From positions 310,001-374,000 of the forward strand of contig NZ_JABAII010000006.1 of NCBI RefSeq assembly GCF_012641405.1: 64,000 nucleotides of DNA, in the 5' to 3' direction. Positions 41,584 through 52,063 of the stretch are shown here, piece after piece. Below the pieces are notes generated by a model. The model searched no databases. It was not told the origin of the DNA and worked only from the letters and a program-made list of their open reading frames with translations. Position numbers and translations under genes: made by a program. Source of the stretch: Rhizobium sp. P40RR-XXII (GTDB lineage: Bacteria; Pseudomonadota; Alphaproteobacteria; Rhizobiales; Rhizobiaceae). The first letter of the stretch is position 1, and the number at the start of each line of letters is the position of its first letter.

Positions 41584-44061
41584 TCAGCTGTGTTCGACGA
41601 GAACAGAGATAGGATGATCAGCAAACAGTTCCGCGGCCGAAAGATCGCCCGCCGGCAATGTCCTATCCGTCAGCAGCTGCCGCAGCGGTCTCCGCAATCC
41701 TTGCGGCATGATGACAATCGCCTCATTCCAGGCATCCGAAGAGCGGCTATCGATAAGACGCGGTATGATCGTGACCGCTATGTCCAGCTCGTGAACGCGA
41801 GCAAATGCCACCAGGTTATCCGCTTGCTTACCCCTGGTTTTCAGCGGCACATATTTGCCTTCAAGAAAAAGAGAGGGATGACGACGGCGATAGTGCAGCA
41901 CCTCACGGACGATCTTTCGCTTCAACGACGTCGCCTTGGATGCGTGGGTGTCGGCCGGTGTTTGTGTATCAGCCCATAGGTGGTCGACCGGTCTGCGATT
42001 ATCCGGATCGACCAGGCTGAAATCGAGCCCCTCCGTGCCCTGATAGATGTCAGGAATGCCGGGAGCCGTGAGTTTGATGAGCAGTTGCGACAGGGTGTTG
42101 CGATAGCCGAATTCCACAAAGGGGCGCAGCGTGTGGTCGAAATCGTTCATGAATTTGTCATTTTCAACCGAAAGCAATGCGGCAGCATAAGCCTGAACCG
42201 CGTGTTCGTAGGCTGGATTTTCCTCCGCCCAATCCGTTCGAAGTTTTGCCTCACGCATCGCTTTCAGAATATAGGCCCTAAATCGGTCCTTCAGGGCGTC
42301 GAGATTGGTTTTTTCTATGTGTTCCGGCCAGATACCGGCCAGCGCCTGATACAGCATCCATTCGACATTCGGTTCCGGTGCCGCCCCGTCGGCAAGGTTA
42401 GAGCGAAACGAAGAGTTCATATTGCACCACCGCCCCACGGCCGTACTCCAGACATCAGGATCTTGGGTAAGGCTGTAAAGGCGGGCACGGGCATCTTCCC
42501 CGCGCTTCGTGTCATGCGTCGAGGTTGTCGAAAGGCCGAGGCGTTGCCACCGAAACCGGTCCTCCATGAATCGGTGAAAGGCGGCCACCGGTTTTGGCGA
42601 GACGTCGGGCTGACCTCCCACCTCGTTCATGGCAATCAAGCGGTTGTGTCGATAAAATAGCGTATCCTCGACCGACTTTGCCATCACCGGCCCGCTTAGC
42701 TGCTGAAATCGCGCACGAAACTCGCGCGCCTCCGCACCGGGGATATCGCCCTTCAAGAGGCGACCCAATGCCTCCAGGGCGTCAGGTGCTGGCACTCTGA
42801 CACGCGCCTGATCAATGGCACTGTCTATGAATGTTTCATCCCGCATCGACGCGGCTTCCCGATAACCATAGGTGCGATAAACTGGAAAGGCGGTAAGCAG
42901 CTCGCGAAGTGCGCAAGAGATTTCCATCTCGTTGAAGTCGGGAAAGATCAAACGCGCCAACATTTGCAAGCGTGACGTCTCGCCTGCAAAATTGCGCTCG
43001 ATCATCAGCAGTTTGGCCTTGCGCAGACCTGCCGCGAAGTCGGCATCTTCCCCGTTGACCGCCCTATACGCGCGATCCAATTTGCGCAGTCCGTTCTCAC
43101 TGACGAAAAGATCGGCCATGGCGGCGATGAATTCGTAGCCGGTCGTTCCCGAAACAGGCCAATCCGCCGGCAGCGTCTCGCCATGCGCTAAAATCTTCTC
43201 GACCACGATGAACGTATGAACGCCAACGGCCTGACGTAAACGCTCGAGATAGGTCTTCGGATCGGCCAGTCCATCGATGTGATCGATGCGAAGGCCCTGG
43301 ACTTGCCCGGCGCGAACCAATTCGACGATCAGCCGATGGGTGTCGTTGAAAACCTTTTCGTCTTCCACCCGCATGCCAACCAACGTTGCAACCTCGAAGA
43401 AACGCCGATAGCTAAGGTTTTGAGCGGCCTCCTTCCAGTAGCACAATCGCCAGTGTTGTGCGCCGAGAAGCTTTTTCATCGCCGCAGCATTCGTCGAAAA
43501 AGCGCTCAACCGCTCTTTGTCCTTTCCAATCTGCGCCGCGAGATTTTTGGTACTTTCGTCCGACAACGGAAGCAGATTGGAAAAATAGGCCAAATAGATG
43601 CGGTCGTCGGCGGGTTCATAGTGGAGACGGAGTTCTCCGGCAGCCAGAGCTTCTTCAAATGGCTTTCCCAGCAAAGGCAATGTCAGCTTCCGGCGCCAGT
43701 CAATATCGAAATGGCCGGCGTAGACGCTGTTCGATCCGTGTCGCAAAACATCGCGCCACCAGATATTTTCCAAGGATGCGGCCATATGGTTGGGCACGAT
43801 ATCAAGGATCAGGCCCAGCCCGGCATCCTGCAGGCTCGCACAAAAGGCGTCGAAGCCGGCGCGACCGCCAAGCACCGGGTCGATTTCGTTCGGATCCGTG
43901 ACATCGTAGCCATGTGTCGATCCACGCGTGGCAGCGAAGATCGGCGAAGCATAGACGTGGCTGATGCCGAGATCTTTGAGATAGGGGACCAGCTCCGTTG
44001 CTCTTTTGAAGGTGACCTCCCCGCGAAATTGCAGGCGGTAGGTAGATGTCAAAACGGTCAT
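41584..44061 (-). CDS. treY: Malto-oligosyltrehalose synthase TreY
   Basis: A GH13 intramolecular transglucosylase that turns the reducing-end alpha-1,4 link of a glucan into an alpha,alpha-1,1 link, giving maltooligosyl-trehalose. The 825-residue product starts TVLTSTYRLQFRGEVTF and has Y-A-S-P-I-F, LILDIVPNHMA, nucleophile in G-L-R-I-D-H-I-D-G-L, acid in V-V-E-K-I-L, and S-T-H-D-T-K-R-G-E-D. The start at 44061 has GAGGAAAA upstream. An ORF extension to 44220 would cross the EcfG promoter. It diverges from treZ, the next enzyme of the pathway. Confidence 0.96.
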   Translation of the reverse strand: MTVLTSTYRLQFRGEVTFKRATELVPYLKDLGISHVYASPIFAATRGSTHGYDVTDPNEIDPVLGGRAGFDAFCASLQDAGLGLILDIVPNHMAASLENIWWRDVLRHGSNSVYAGHFDIDWRRKLTLPLLGKPFEEALAAGELRLHYEPADDRIYLAYFSNLLPLSDESTKNLAAQIGKDKERLSAFSTNAAAMKKLLGAQHWRLCYWKEAAQNLSYRRFFEVATLVGMRVEDEKVFNDTHRLIVELVRAGQVQGLRIDHIDGLADPKTYLERLRQAVGVHTFIVVEKILAHGETLPADWPVSGTTGYEFIAAMADLFVSENGLRKLDRAYRAVNGEDADFAAGLRKAKLLMIERNFAGETSRLQMLARLIFPDFNEMEISCALRELLTAFPVYRTYGYREAASMRDETFIDSAIDQARVRVPAPDALEALGRLLKGDIPGAEAREFRARFQQLSGPVMAKSVEDTLFYRHNRLIAMNEVGGQPDVSPKPVAAFHRFMEDRFRWQRLGLSTTSTHDTKRGEDARARLYSLTQDPDVWSTAVGRWCNMNSSFRSNLADGAAPEPNVEWMLYQALAGIWPEHIEKTNLDALKDRFRAYILKAMREAKLRTDWAEENPAYEHAVQAYAAALLSVENDKFMNDFDHTLRPFVEFGYRNTLSQLLIKLTAPGIPDIYQGTEGLDFSLVDPDNRRPVDHLWADTQTPADTHASKATSLKRKIVREVLHYRRRHPSLFLEGKYVPLKTRGKQADNLVAFARVHELDIAVTIIPRLIDSRSSDAWNEAIVIMPQGLRRPLRQLLTDRTLPAGDLSAAELFADHPISVLVEHS

Positions 44062-44092
44062 GGTTTTCCTCACAAGCGTCTGCGCCTTTACC

Positions 44093-44117
44093 AACGGCGC
44101 TACAAGACATCTGTTCC
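44093..44117 (-). promoter_or_regulatory. Perfect EcfG-type stress promoter of treY
   Basis: On the minus strand, GGAAC (44117-44113), exactly 16 bases, then CGTT (44096-44093), 32 bases before the treY start. This matches all nine fixed bases of the alphaproteobacterial EcfG/RpoE2 promoter. Confidence 0.85.
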
Positions 44118-44124
44118 GCGCTTC

Positions 44125-44149
44125 GGAACCGTTGCCGATAGGACGCGTT
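44125..44149 (+). promoter_or_regulatory. Perfect EcfG-type stress promoter of treZ
   Basis: GGAAC (44125-44129), exactly 16 bases, then CGTT (44146-44149), 41 bases before the treZ start. It is back to back with the treY promoter, their -35 elements seven bases apart. Confidence 0.85.
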
Positions 44150-44190
44150 TGGAAGCGGGAAACTGCAATCTCATCAACGGACGAAGTCCC

Positions 44191-45951
44191 ATGCTCCACA
44201 GCTTCGCGTTTGGACCTCAAGTCAAGGAGGATGCCGTCCTATTTCGCGTATGGGCGCCCTTGCTGGAGCGAGTGCTCGTCCGCATCGAGCAGCGCGGGGA
44301 ATGGACAATGCAGCCAGGACAAGACGGCTGGCATATGGTTGAGGTCGCCCATGTGCGCGCCGGCGACCGCTACAAATTCGTTCTGCCCGACGGCCTTGAG
44401 GTACCGGATCCCGCCTCGCGTTTCCAACCAGACGATGTCCATGGACCCAGCGAACTCGTCGATCCGCGATTCGAATGGCGAACGGACGAATGGCAGGGTC
44501 TTCGCTGGCAGGACATTGTCATATATGAGCTACATCTCGGTGCCTTCACGCAGACCGGCACCTTTCTATCGGCCATCGAAAAGCTCGACCATTTGCAGCG
44601 CCTTGGCATAACGGCCATCCAACTCATGCCACTTTCTGATTTTCGTGGTCGATATGGCTGGGGTTACGACGGTGTTTTGCCATACGCACCGGATAGCAGC
44701 TACGGCCGTCCCGAAGAGCTGAAAATGCTTGTCGATGCAGCGCATGAGCGCGGTATCTGTGTCTTCCTTGACGTCGTCTATAACCACTTCGGACCGGACG
44801 GGAATTATCTACCGCTCTTAGCGCCGATCTTCAGCGGTCGGCATGAGAGCTTCTGGGGCAAGGGCCTGAATTACGACGGCGAAGGGAGCCGTTTCGTTCG
44901 TGATTTCGTCATCGAGAACGCGATCTATTGGCTGAGCGAATTTCGGATGGACGGTTTGCGGCTCGATGCCGTTCACGCGATGAAGGATGATAGTGATCCG
45001 CATATTCTGACCGAACTGGCGGATCGTGTCAGACGGGCGTTTCCCGATCGTCGTGTTCATTTGATCCTCGAAAATGAAGATAATCAATCCAGTCTTTTGG
45101 CACGGGATAACGGCGGCAGGCCATGCCATTTTACCGCGCAATGGAACGACGATATCCATCACGCTCTCCACGTAGCGGCAACGGGGGAGACATTCGGCTA
45201 TTATGAGGACTATATCGATTATCGATCACGTTTGTGTCGCGCCCTTTGCGAAGGCTTCGCATTTCAGGGGGAGCATATGGGATATCGAGGTCGATCGAGA
45301 GGATCGCCAAGCGCCCACCTGCCTCCGACGGCCTTCATCTGCTTCATTCAAAATCACGACCAAATCGGCAACCGGGCACGAGGCGACCGCATGGTCTGTT
45401 CCCACTCGCTTGAGGCGATAAAAGCCATTACAGCGATTTACCTGCTCTCGCCGCAAATCCCGATGCTGTTCATGGGGGAGGAATGGGGAGCCGTCGAGCC
45501 CTTTCCGTTCTTTTGCGACTTTGATGAGGAGCTGAACAGAAAGGTCAGACTGGGGCGCAAGGAAGAACTGAGACGTTTGCCCGGCTTTCATGCGGATGAT
45601 GCGCCCGACCCGACGTCACAAGCCACCTTTCGCAGCGCGAAGCTGCGCTGGGAGGCGATCGAAGCAAACGAAGCTCTTGCCGACTATTATCGGTTGTTGA
45701 TAAGGCTCCGGCATCAAAAGATCGTACCGCTTCTTTACCAAGCGCGCAGTTGCACAGCCGCGCACGGCGCTGACCATCCACTCATTCGAATTCAGTGGCA
45801 AATGGAGACAGCAACCCTTCATCTTGTAGCTAATTTATCGGATAGGGCTGTTGTTCAGACCGGACCAGTCCCAGGTCAGACGATATTTGCATCGGACGGC
45901 ATCACTGACAACTCGATCGGTCCCTGGGCCGTCGCCTGGAGCCTGTCATAA
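44191..45951 (+). CDS. treZ: Malto-oligosyltrehalose trehalohydrolase TreZ
   Basis: A GH13 hydrolase that releases trehalose from maltooligosyl-trehalose, 586 residues. The N-terminal CBM48-like domain reads VLFRVWAPLLERVLVRIE. The barrel has V-F-L-D-V-V-Y-N-H-F-G-P, the nucleophile in G-L-R-L-D-A-V-H-A, the acid in I-L-E-N-E-D-N, and CFIQNHDQIGNRARGDR. The open frame runs back to 43279 inside treY on the opposite strand; homology begins at the ATG at 44191 (MLHSFAFG), after the EcfG promoter. With TreY it makes trehalose from glucan. Confidence 0.96.
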   Translation: MLHSFAFGPQVKEDAVLFRVWAPLLERVLVRIEQRGEWTMQPGQDGWHMVEVAHVRAGDRYKFVLPDGLEVPDPASRFQPDDVHGPSELVDPRFEWRTDEWQGLRWQDIVIYELHLGAFTQTGTFLSAIEKLDHLQRLGITAIQLMPLSDFRGRYGWGYDGVLPYAPDSSYGRPEELKMLVDAAHERGICVFLDVVYNHFGPDGNYLPLLAPIFSGRHESFWGKGLNYDGEGSRFVRDFVIENAIYWLSEFRMDGLRLDAVHAMKDDSDPHILTELADRVRRAFPDRRVHLILENEDNQSSLLARDNGGRPCHFTAQWNDDIHHALHVAATGETFGYYEDYIDYRSRLCRALCEGFAFQGEHMGYRGRSRGSPSAHLPPTAFICFIQNHDQIGNRARGDRMVCSHSLEAIKAITAIYLLSPQIPMLFMGEEWGAVEPFPFFCDFDEELNRKVRLGRKEELRRLPGFHADDAPDPTSQATFRSAKLRWEAIEANEALADYYRLLIRLRHQKIVPLLYQARSCTAAHGADHPLIRIQWQMETATLHLVANLSDRAVVQTGPVPGQTIFASDGITDNSIGPWAVAWSLS

Positions 45952-46066
45952 GCGCTTTTGCGAAACGAACAGCTCCATCGACACCGACATGAATTCAGCA
46001 AGCGAACGACCGCGAGGAAGTCGGTATCTCTGTCTCCATTCTAAGCTTGTCAGAAGACCAAACCGA

Positions 46067-46417
46067 CTACCCTTCGGCGCTCGTCGCCTTCGCCAGGGCA
46101 CCGACGATGGCTTCGTCGCTGAATGGCTTGCCGATCACCGCAATCGCTCCTTCGCGGCCATAGCCCACCCGTTCGGGACTGCCCGTCACGAAGATAACCT
46201 TTATCCCGAAACGATCTGTCAGTCGGCGCGCAAGCCCTCCTCCGCTATGGCCGTCGGCTAAGCCGAGATCCACGAGAGCAACTTGAGCTTTCGAAGCATA
46301 GGCCAGAGCTTGCTCTACGGTCGCAAAGGGGCCCACGATTTCGTGGCCAGCTTCAACTGCAATGCGCTCCAATTCGAGCGCCACCAGAGCCTCGTCTTCG
46401 ACGATCATAACCTTCAT
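46067..46417 (-). CDS. Single-domain response regulator (receiver only)
   Basis: A 116-residue stand-alone receiver domain with every expected residue: the acid pair in V-E-D-E-A, the phospho-acceptor Asp in V-A-L-V-D-L-G-L near residue 50, Thr in I-F-V-T-G-S and the conserved Lys in I-G-K-P-F. It has no output domain and no kinase gene nearby, so it probably acts by protein contact or as a phosphate sink. The start at 46417 is where the fold begins (MKVMIVEDEA). It follows glgB on the same strand after 120 bases and may be co-transcribed with the glgE-treS-glgB unit. Confidence 0.9.
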   Translation of the reverse strand: MKVMIVEDEALVALELERIAVEAGHEIVGPFATVEQALAYASKAQVALVDLGLADGHSGGGLARRLTDRFGIKVIFVTGSPERVGYGREGAIAVIGKPFSDEAIVGALAKATSAEG

Positions 46418-46537
46418 TGTCACCGGTAACCTCCTCGCAAAATAAGATGGATCCAATTGGGAGAAAGGCGCTGGTCCGCCACCGCACGGATATGCTCGAC
46501 ACGCGGTAGCGACAGTACCTTTACCCTTCGAAAGCCC

Positions 46538-48769
46538 TTAGCCTTCAGGATTGCTCACCTCCTCGTCGCCAAAGAAAAACATCAACGTTGAAAGGGGCGC
46601 GAGATCGAGAAGAAGGGACTGCGCCCGTCCGTGCGCCGGGAAATCGTCGGTGGCGCGATCGCCGAAGTGGGTGCCTGCCCCACCATAAACCGAAGCATCG
46701 GTATTGAGTATCTGCCGCCATCGCCCATTAAAAGGTACGCCTATCCTATATCCCTCTCGGAAAACCGGCGTGAAATTCGAGACGACGAGAGCCGCCGACC
46801 GCCTTGTGGCATCGAAGCGCAGCATCGCCAACACCGAGTGTTCGGCATCATCGGCAACCGCCCACTCGAAGCCGTCCGGCGCGGTATCACCATGCTGCAG
46901 GCAGGGAAAATGCCTGTAAATTCGGTTCAAATCGCATACCAACCGCTGCACGCCGGTATGAGAGGCTTCGTCCAGGACGTCCCACTCGACAGAGCCGTCA
47001 TGGTTCCATTCCGATCGTTGGCCGATCTCGCAGCCCATGAAGAGAAGCTTCTTGCCCGGGTGCCCCCACATGAAACCGAAAAGAGCGCGGAGATTGGCTA
47101 TTTTCTGCCATTCGTCACCCGGCATCTTGCCGAGAAGCGAGCCTTTGCCGTGGACCACTTCATCATGCGAAAACGGTAGAATGAACCGCTCACTGTAAGT
47201 GTAGCTCATTCCGAATGTCATCGAACCATGGTGGTATTTTCGATAAACCGGATCCTCGGACATGTAATGGAGCGTGTCGTGCATCCACCCCATATTCCAT
47301 TTCATGTCAAAGCCTAGGCCGCCTTCGCTCGCTGATCTGGTGATGTTGGGAAAAGCAGTCGACTCCTCGGCGATCATCAGCACATGTGCATGGCGCTCAT
47401 GAACAATGCTGTTCAGGTGCTTGAAGAACTCGATGGCCTCCAGGTTTTCGCGGCCACCATGATGGTTCGGAATCCACTCGCCTTCCGGGCGGCTGTAGTC
47501 GCGATACAGCATCGAGGCGACGGCATCCACGCGCAATCCGTCGACATGATAGCGATCGAGCCATTCAAGAGCGCTCGCGATCAGAAAGCCTTTGACCTCG
47601 CGGCGGCCGAGATTGTAGATCAGCGTGTTCCAGTCGCGATGAAAGCCCTCTTTCGGATCTTCATGCTCGTAAAGCGCGGTCCCGTCAAAGCGCGCCAATC
47701 CCCACACATCGGTCGGAAAATGCGCTGGCACCCAGTCCAGGATGACGCCAATTCCCTGTTCGTGGCAGCGATCGACGAAATAGGCGAAATCGTCGGGCGT
47801 TCCGTAACGCCCGGTCGGCGCAAAGAGACCGAGCGGCTGATAGCCCCAGGATCCTCCAAAAGGATGTTCCATGATCGGCAGCAACTCGACATGGGTGAAC
47901 CCCATTTCGCTGACATAGGGGATCAGTCGCTGCGAGAGTTCGACCCAATCCAGCGCGCGGCCGCCATCTTCCATATCGCGTAGCCAAGAGCCGGCATGAA
48001 CCTCATAGATCGAAAGCGCCTTACCCAGTTGCTCGGCGCCTCGCCGAGTATCCATCCAGGCATGATCGTTCCAGCGGAAGGATTCAGATGAGGCGACCAC
48101 CGAGGCTGTCGATGGCGCCGGCTCGGCGGCTCGCGCGACGGGATCGGCCTTCTGGGGAAGTCGGTTGCCGAAGCGATCGAGGATCTCGAACTTGTAGCGT
48201 TCGCCGACCGTGAGATGCGGAATGAATATCTCCCAGACACCTGCCTGCCGCCTAAGCCTCATCGGATGGCGACGCCCGTCCCAGGCATTGAAGTCGCCGA
48301 CAACGGATACGCGCGAAGCATTCGGCGCCCAAACGGCGAAGCGGACACCTGAAACGTCTTCGACGTTCGTGGGATTAGCGCCGAGCGCCTGCGTCAGGTC
48401 GTAATGCGTGCCTTCGGCGATAAGATGAAGATCCAGCTCGCCAAGCAATGGTGGGAAACTGTAGGGATCAGGCGTCACCTGGATTGCATCGGGCCACTGA
48501 ATTCTCAAGGAATAGGCGCGGCGTTCGGCAAGCACGGCACCGAACAGACCGGCCGGATGCAGGAGGTTGGCCTGAGCCAACGGCAAACCACTGTCCCGGT
48601 CGAGGATTTCAACGCGCATTGCGCCGGGAAGATAGGTTCTCACAGTGCAGCGACCGTCGACACCCTGATGGAAACCAAGGATCGAAAAAGGATCGCCATG
48701 GCGCCCCTCGATGAGGGCATTCATGGCATCCGCCTCCACACCGTAAAGAATGTCCGCGGCTTCCGTCAT
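46538..48769 (-). CDS. glgB: 1,4-alpha-glucan branching enzyme GlgB
   Basis: A GH13 transglycosylase that makes alpha-1,6 branches in glycogen, 743 residues. It has an N-terminal extra domain, a CBM48 domain ([21 protein letters not shown]), and a barrel with [14 protein letters not shown], nucleophile in [16 protein letters not shown], acid in I-A-E-E-S-T, and [12 protein letters not shown]. The start at 48769 makes an ATGA overlap with treS; the frame is open to 48832. It would branch the glucan made by GlgE. Confidence 0.96.
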   Translation of the reverse strand: MTEAADILYGVEADAMNALIEGRHGDPFSILGFHQGVDGRCTVRTYLPGAMRVEILDRDSGLPLAQANLLHPAGLFGAVLAERRAYSLRIQWPDAIQVTPDPYSFPPLLGELDLHLIAEGTHYDLTQALGANPTNVEDVSGVRFAVWAPNASRVSVVGDFNAWDGRRHPMRLRRQAGVWEIFIPHLTVGERYKFEILDRFGNRLPQKADPVARAAEPAPSTASVVASSESFRWNDHAWMDTRRGAEQLGKALSIYEVHAGSWLRDMEDGGRALDWVELSQRLIPYVSEMGFTHVELLPIMEHPFGGSWGYQPLGLFAPTGRYGTPDDFAYFVDRCHEQGIGVILDWVPAHFPTDVWGLARFDGTALYEHEDPKEGFHRDWNTLIYNLGRREVKGFLIASALEWLDRYHVDGLRVDAVASMLYRDYSRPEGEWIPNHHGGRENLEAIEFFKHLNSIVHERHAHVLMIAEESTAFPNITRSASEGGLGFDMKWNMGWMHDTLHYMSEDPVYRKYHHGSMTFGMSYTYSERFILPFSHDEVVHGKGSLLGKMPGDEWQKIANLRALFGFMWGHPGKKLLFMGCEIGQRSEWNHDGSVEWDVLDEASHTGVQRLVCDLNRIYRHFPCLQHGDTAPDGFEWAVADDAEHSVLAMLRFDATRRSAALVVSNFTPVFREGYRIGVPFNGRWRQILNTDASVYGGAGTHFGDRATDDFPAHGRAQSLLLDLAPLSTLMFFFGDEEVSNPEG

Positions 48770-51700
48770 GAGCGGCTCTCCGAAAGGCGCATCAGAATGT
48801 CGGCAAATCCGCTTAGCGGAATTGGAAGCCACTTCGGACGATTTCTCGCCTCGTAGGCGATCTCATAGGCCGCCTTTTCCAAAAGAAAGATATCGATAAG
48901 TCGCCGTACTTCCGCAGGGGTTTTCGGCAAATCTCGCGATGCGGCTAGCGCTTCCATATAGGAGGTCAGAAAGATGCGTTCGGCATTCTCAGCAAAGCGC
49001 TGGATCACCTGCCTTCGGCGCGCGTCGTGATGATCGGAAATCGCGTCGTTTTCGAGCATGGCGGCCGCCGAAAGGTAGTCAAGCGATCGCAATAGGCCGG
49101 CAGCGTCGCGCAAAGGGCTCGTCTTTGCCCGGCGCTCTGCGAGGTTTCGGGCCGGCTCGCCTTCAAAATCGATAATAACAGCGTCTCCTTCCGTCACCAG
49201 AATCTGGCCAAGGTGGAAATCGCCATGCGCGCGGGTCAGCAGCGTCCCCTTCGCCTCGTCCGCCAGTGCGGCGGCAAGTTTGATGATCCTTTCGCGTCCG
49301 CCCAGCAGCAGGGACACGCGGTCTGCGATCTCTGGGTCGACACTGTCTCCCAGGTCGGTCAGCTTGGAAAAAGCATAGGTGATCTCGCCAGTGACCGCCT
49401 CGCGAATGATGGCCGTATCGCGCTGATCTGCCCGGCGTGGCGCAAAGGCTTCGTTTTGCGTTGGCTGTGCCAGCAGGACATGCAACTCTCCCAGCCGTTC
49501 ACCAACCATGGCGACGAAATGCAAAAGGGGGCGCAACTGTTCGTCGGCGGTCTCAACCGCTGCTTCGGTGATGACGATCTCGTCGGCAGCACGCCGCAGA
49601 TTGGAAAGCATCCAATTCCAGGCGTCGCCCTGGTTGCGGATAGCCCCTTGCACGATGATGAGCGTTGATCGGCGGCCTTCACCGTCGGTGCGCGCGACCT
49701 CGCCCAGAAGCGGCGCGGTGTGCTCATAGCCTTGCTCCGTCAGGTATCGCGTCATCTCGACTTCCGGATGGACGCCGACGAAGACATGGCGGATCAGCTT
49801 GATCATCGCCAAATCGCCGACGAGCAACGAGCTGTTGGATTGTTCAGCTGAAAGCCAACGGATCGGCATATCTTCTGTTAGTGCCAGGCAATCGAGTCGA
49901 TCGGTGCCGATGAACTCGATGGTGCCGGTGCGTCCGCTGACTGTCGAGCGATCGCATAGGCCCTGCAGAATGCCACGCGCCATCGTCTCAACGGCAAAAC
50001 CGTCGGTCAGAAACCCAACCCGCCTGCCCTGCCGGATACGGGCAAGGGAGAGCTGCTGGCCAAGCACGTTCGGCGCGGTGTCGTCCCATTCGGCGGCAAG
50101 CGGCAGCTGGTAGCTTTCCACATGATCCGGCAGAACAGCCTCGATCTCTCCCAGCACGATGCCATCGGCAAACGGTATCGGTGTCGCCGAGACGAGTCGC
50201 GCCTCCTGCAGTGCCTGGTCCTTGGCGCCGAACCAGCGCCGCTTCGAGAGGTAAGCGGGCAGAATATCCCTACTGAGAACCGCGGCATGCTGCGGCAGTT
50301 CGGCAAGCTCCGTCAGGCTGCGTCTGATAACGACCGTGACGAAATCAATCAGTTGCTCTGGCGGCGCGGTGCGCCAGGCAGGCCCGTCAGCCTCGGCGTT
50401 CAGCTGGAACCAGAAGAAGCCATAGGGAGGCAGAGTGAGCAGGTAAGTGAGCTGCCCGACCGGCGGGAACGGCGACATCCCCGTCAGCTCGACGGGAACA
50501 CGCCCTTCGAATTGCTGCAGGTCGAGTTCAACGGCCTGGGGAACACGCGACAGGTTCGCCACGCATAGGATTACCTCTTCCTGGTATTCCCGCAGGTAGG
50601 CGAGCACCCGTCGATTACTCGGCGTCAAAAAGCGCAACGAACCTCGGCCGAAGGCACTATGTCGACCGCGCAACGCCAGCATTCGCCGAGTCCAATTCAA
50701 CAGGGAATGCGCGTCCGACACCTGCGCCTCGACATTCAATGCCTCGTAGCCGTAAAGAGGATCGGCAACCGGTGGCAACACGAGGCGCGCTGGATCGGCG
50801 CGCGAGAAGCCGGCGTTACGGTCTGGAGACCATTGCATGGGCGTGCGCACCCCATCTCGGTCGCCGAGATAAATATTGTCGCCCATGCCGATCTCATCGC
50901 CATAATAAACCACAGGCGTTCCGGGCATGGACAGCAGCAATGCGTTCATGAGCTCGATGCGACGGCGGTCGCGCTCCATCAACGGTGCCAGTCGACGACG
51001 GATGCCAAGATTAATGCGGGCGCGTTTGTCGGAAGCATAGGTCTCCCACAGATAATCGCGTTCCGCATCGGTCACCATTTCGAGCGTCAGCTCATCGTGG
51101 TTTCGAAGAAAGATCGCCCATTGACAACTTTCGGGGATATCCGGCGTTTGACGCATAATGTCAGTGATCGGGAAGCGATCTTCCTTGGCAATCGCCATGT
51201 ACATGCGCGGCATCAGGGGAAAATGGAATGCCATGTGGCATTCGTCGCCATCGCCGAAATATTCACGCGTATCCTCGGGCCACTGGTTTGCCTCGGCAAG
51301 GAGCATCACGCCGCGATGCGTTGCATCGAGCGCAGCGCGGATCTCCTTTAGGATCCGGTGGGTTTCCGGAAGATTTTCATTGTTGGTGCCCTCGCGTTCG
51401 ACAAGATATGGTATCGCATCAAGCCGAAACCCGTCGATGCCGGTCTCGAGCCAGAAACGCATGACGTCGATAAGCTCCTTCATCACCAAAGGGTTGTCGA
51501 AATTGAGATCCGGCTGATGCGAATAGAAGCGATGCCAGTAGTACTGGCCGGCGACGGGATCGAAGGTCCAGTTCGACTTTTCGGTATCCAGAAAGATGAT
51601 GCGGGTCTCTGGAAACCTCTGGTCGTTGTCCGACCAAACATAAAAATCCCGCTCGGGGCTTCCGGCTGGCGATTGCCGCGAGCGTTGGAACCAGGGATGC

Positions 51701-52062
51701 TGGTCGGACGTGTGATTGATGACGAGTTCGATAATCACACGGATGCCGCGTTGATGCGCGGCTGCAACGAACTTTCGAAAGTCGTCGAGCGTTCCATAGT
51801 CAGGGCTGACACTGCGATAGTCGGCAATGTCGTAGCCGTCGTCGCGTCGTGGTGAAGGAAAAAAAGGGAGAAGCCAAATCGCATTAACGCCGAGAGCGGC
51901 GATATAGTCGAGCTTCTGATAGAGGCCCTCGAAATCGCCGACTCCGTCGCCGTTGGCGTCGTAAAAGGACTTGACGTGCAACTGATAGATGATCGCATCC
52001 TTGTACCAGAGCAAATCCTCGGCAATTCCGTTGTCGTTGTCCATAATAACAGCGGTGTTCAT
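48766..52062 (-). CDS. treS: Trehalose synthase/maltokinase fusion (TreS-Mak)
   Basis: A bifunctional protein of 1098 residues. The N-terminal GH13 part (about 1-560) interconverts trehalose and maltose: [30 protein letters not shown] (nucleophile), L-L-A-E-A-N-Q-W-P and R-N-H-D-E-L-T-L-E. The C-terminal maltokinase starts near [12 protein letters not shown] (about 605) and has the kinase motif H-G-D-F-H-L-G-Q near residue 945 with I-D-F-E-G-E-P; it makes maltose-1-phosphate with ATP. Maltose-1-phosphate is the substrate of GlgE, encoded one base upstream. The start at 52062 follows directly on glgE. Fusion is common in proteobacteria. Confidence 0.95.
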   Translation of the reverse strand: MNTAVIMDNDNGIAEDLLWYKDAIIYQLHVKSFYDANGDGVGDFEGLYQKLDYIAALGVNAIWLLPFFPSPRRDDGYDIADYRSVSPDYGTLDDFRKFVAAAHQRGIRVIIELVINHTSDQHPWFQRSRQSPAGSPERDFYVWSDNDQRFPETRIIFLDTEKSNWTFDPVAGQYYWHRFYSHQPDLNFDNPLVMKELIDVMRFWLETGIDGFRLDAIPYLVEREGTNNENLPETHRILKEIRAALDATHRGVMLLAEANQWPEDTREYFGDGDECHMAFHFPLMPRMYMAIAKEDRFPITDIMRQTPDIPESCQWAIFLRNHDELTLEMVTDAERDYLWETYASDKRARINLGIRRRLAPLMERDRRRIELMNALLLSMPGTPVVYYGDEIGMGDNIYLGDRDGVRTPMQWSPDRNAGFSRADPARLVLPPVADPLYGYEALNVEAQVSDAHSLLNWTRRMLALRGRHSAFGRGSLRFLTPSNRRVLAYLREYQEEVILCVANLSRVPQAVELDLQQFEGRVPVELTGMSPFPPVGQLTYLLTLPPYGFFWFQLNAEADGPAWRTAPPEQLIDFVTVVIRRSLTELAELPQHAAVLSRDILPAYLSKRRWFGAKDQALQEARLVSATPIPFADGIVLGEIEAVLPDHVESYQLPLAAEWDDTAPNVLGQQLSLARIRQGRRVGFLTDGFAVETMARGILQGLCDRSTVSGRTGTIEFIGTDRLDCLALTEDMPIRWLSAEQSNSSLLVGDLAMIKLIRHVFVGVHPEVEMTRYLTEQGYEHTAPLLGEVARTDGEGRRSTLIIVQGAIRNQGDAWNWMLSNLRRAADEIVITEAAVETADEQLRPLLHFVAMVGERLGELHVLLAQPTQNEAFAPRRADQRDTAIIREAVTGEITYAFSKLTDLGDSVDPEIADRVSLLLGGRERIIKLAAALADEAKGTLLTRAHGDFHLGQILVTEGDAVIIDFEGEPARNLAERRAKTSPLRDAAGLLRSLDYLSAAAMLENDAISDHHDARRRQVIQRFAENAERIFLTSYMEALAASRDLPKTPAEVRRLIDIFLLEKAAYEIAYEARNRPKWLPIPLSGFADILMRLSESRS

Positions 52063-52063
52063 C

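Noticed and set aside
40658..41617. A 319-residue plus-strand frame within glgX
   Set aside because: Antisense to glgX, whose catalytic motifs are clear.
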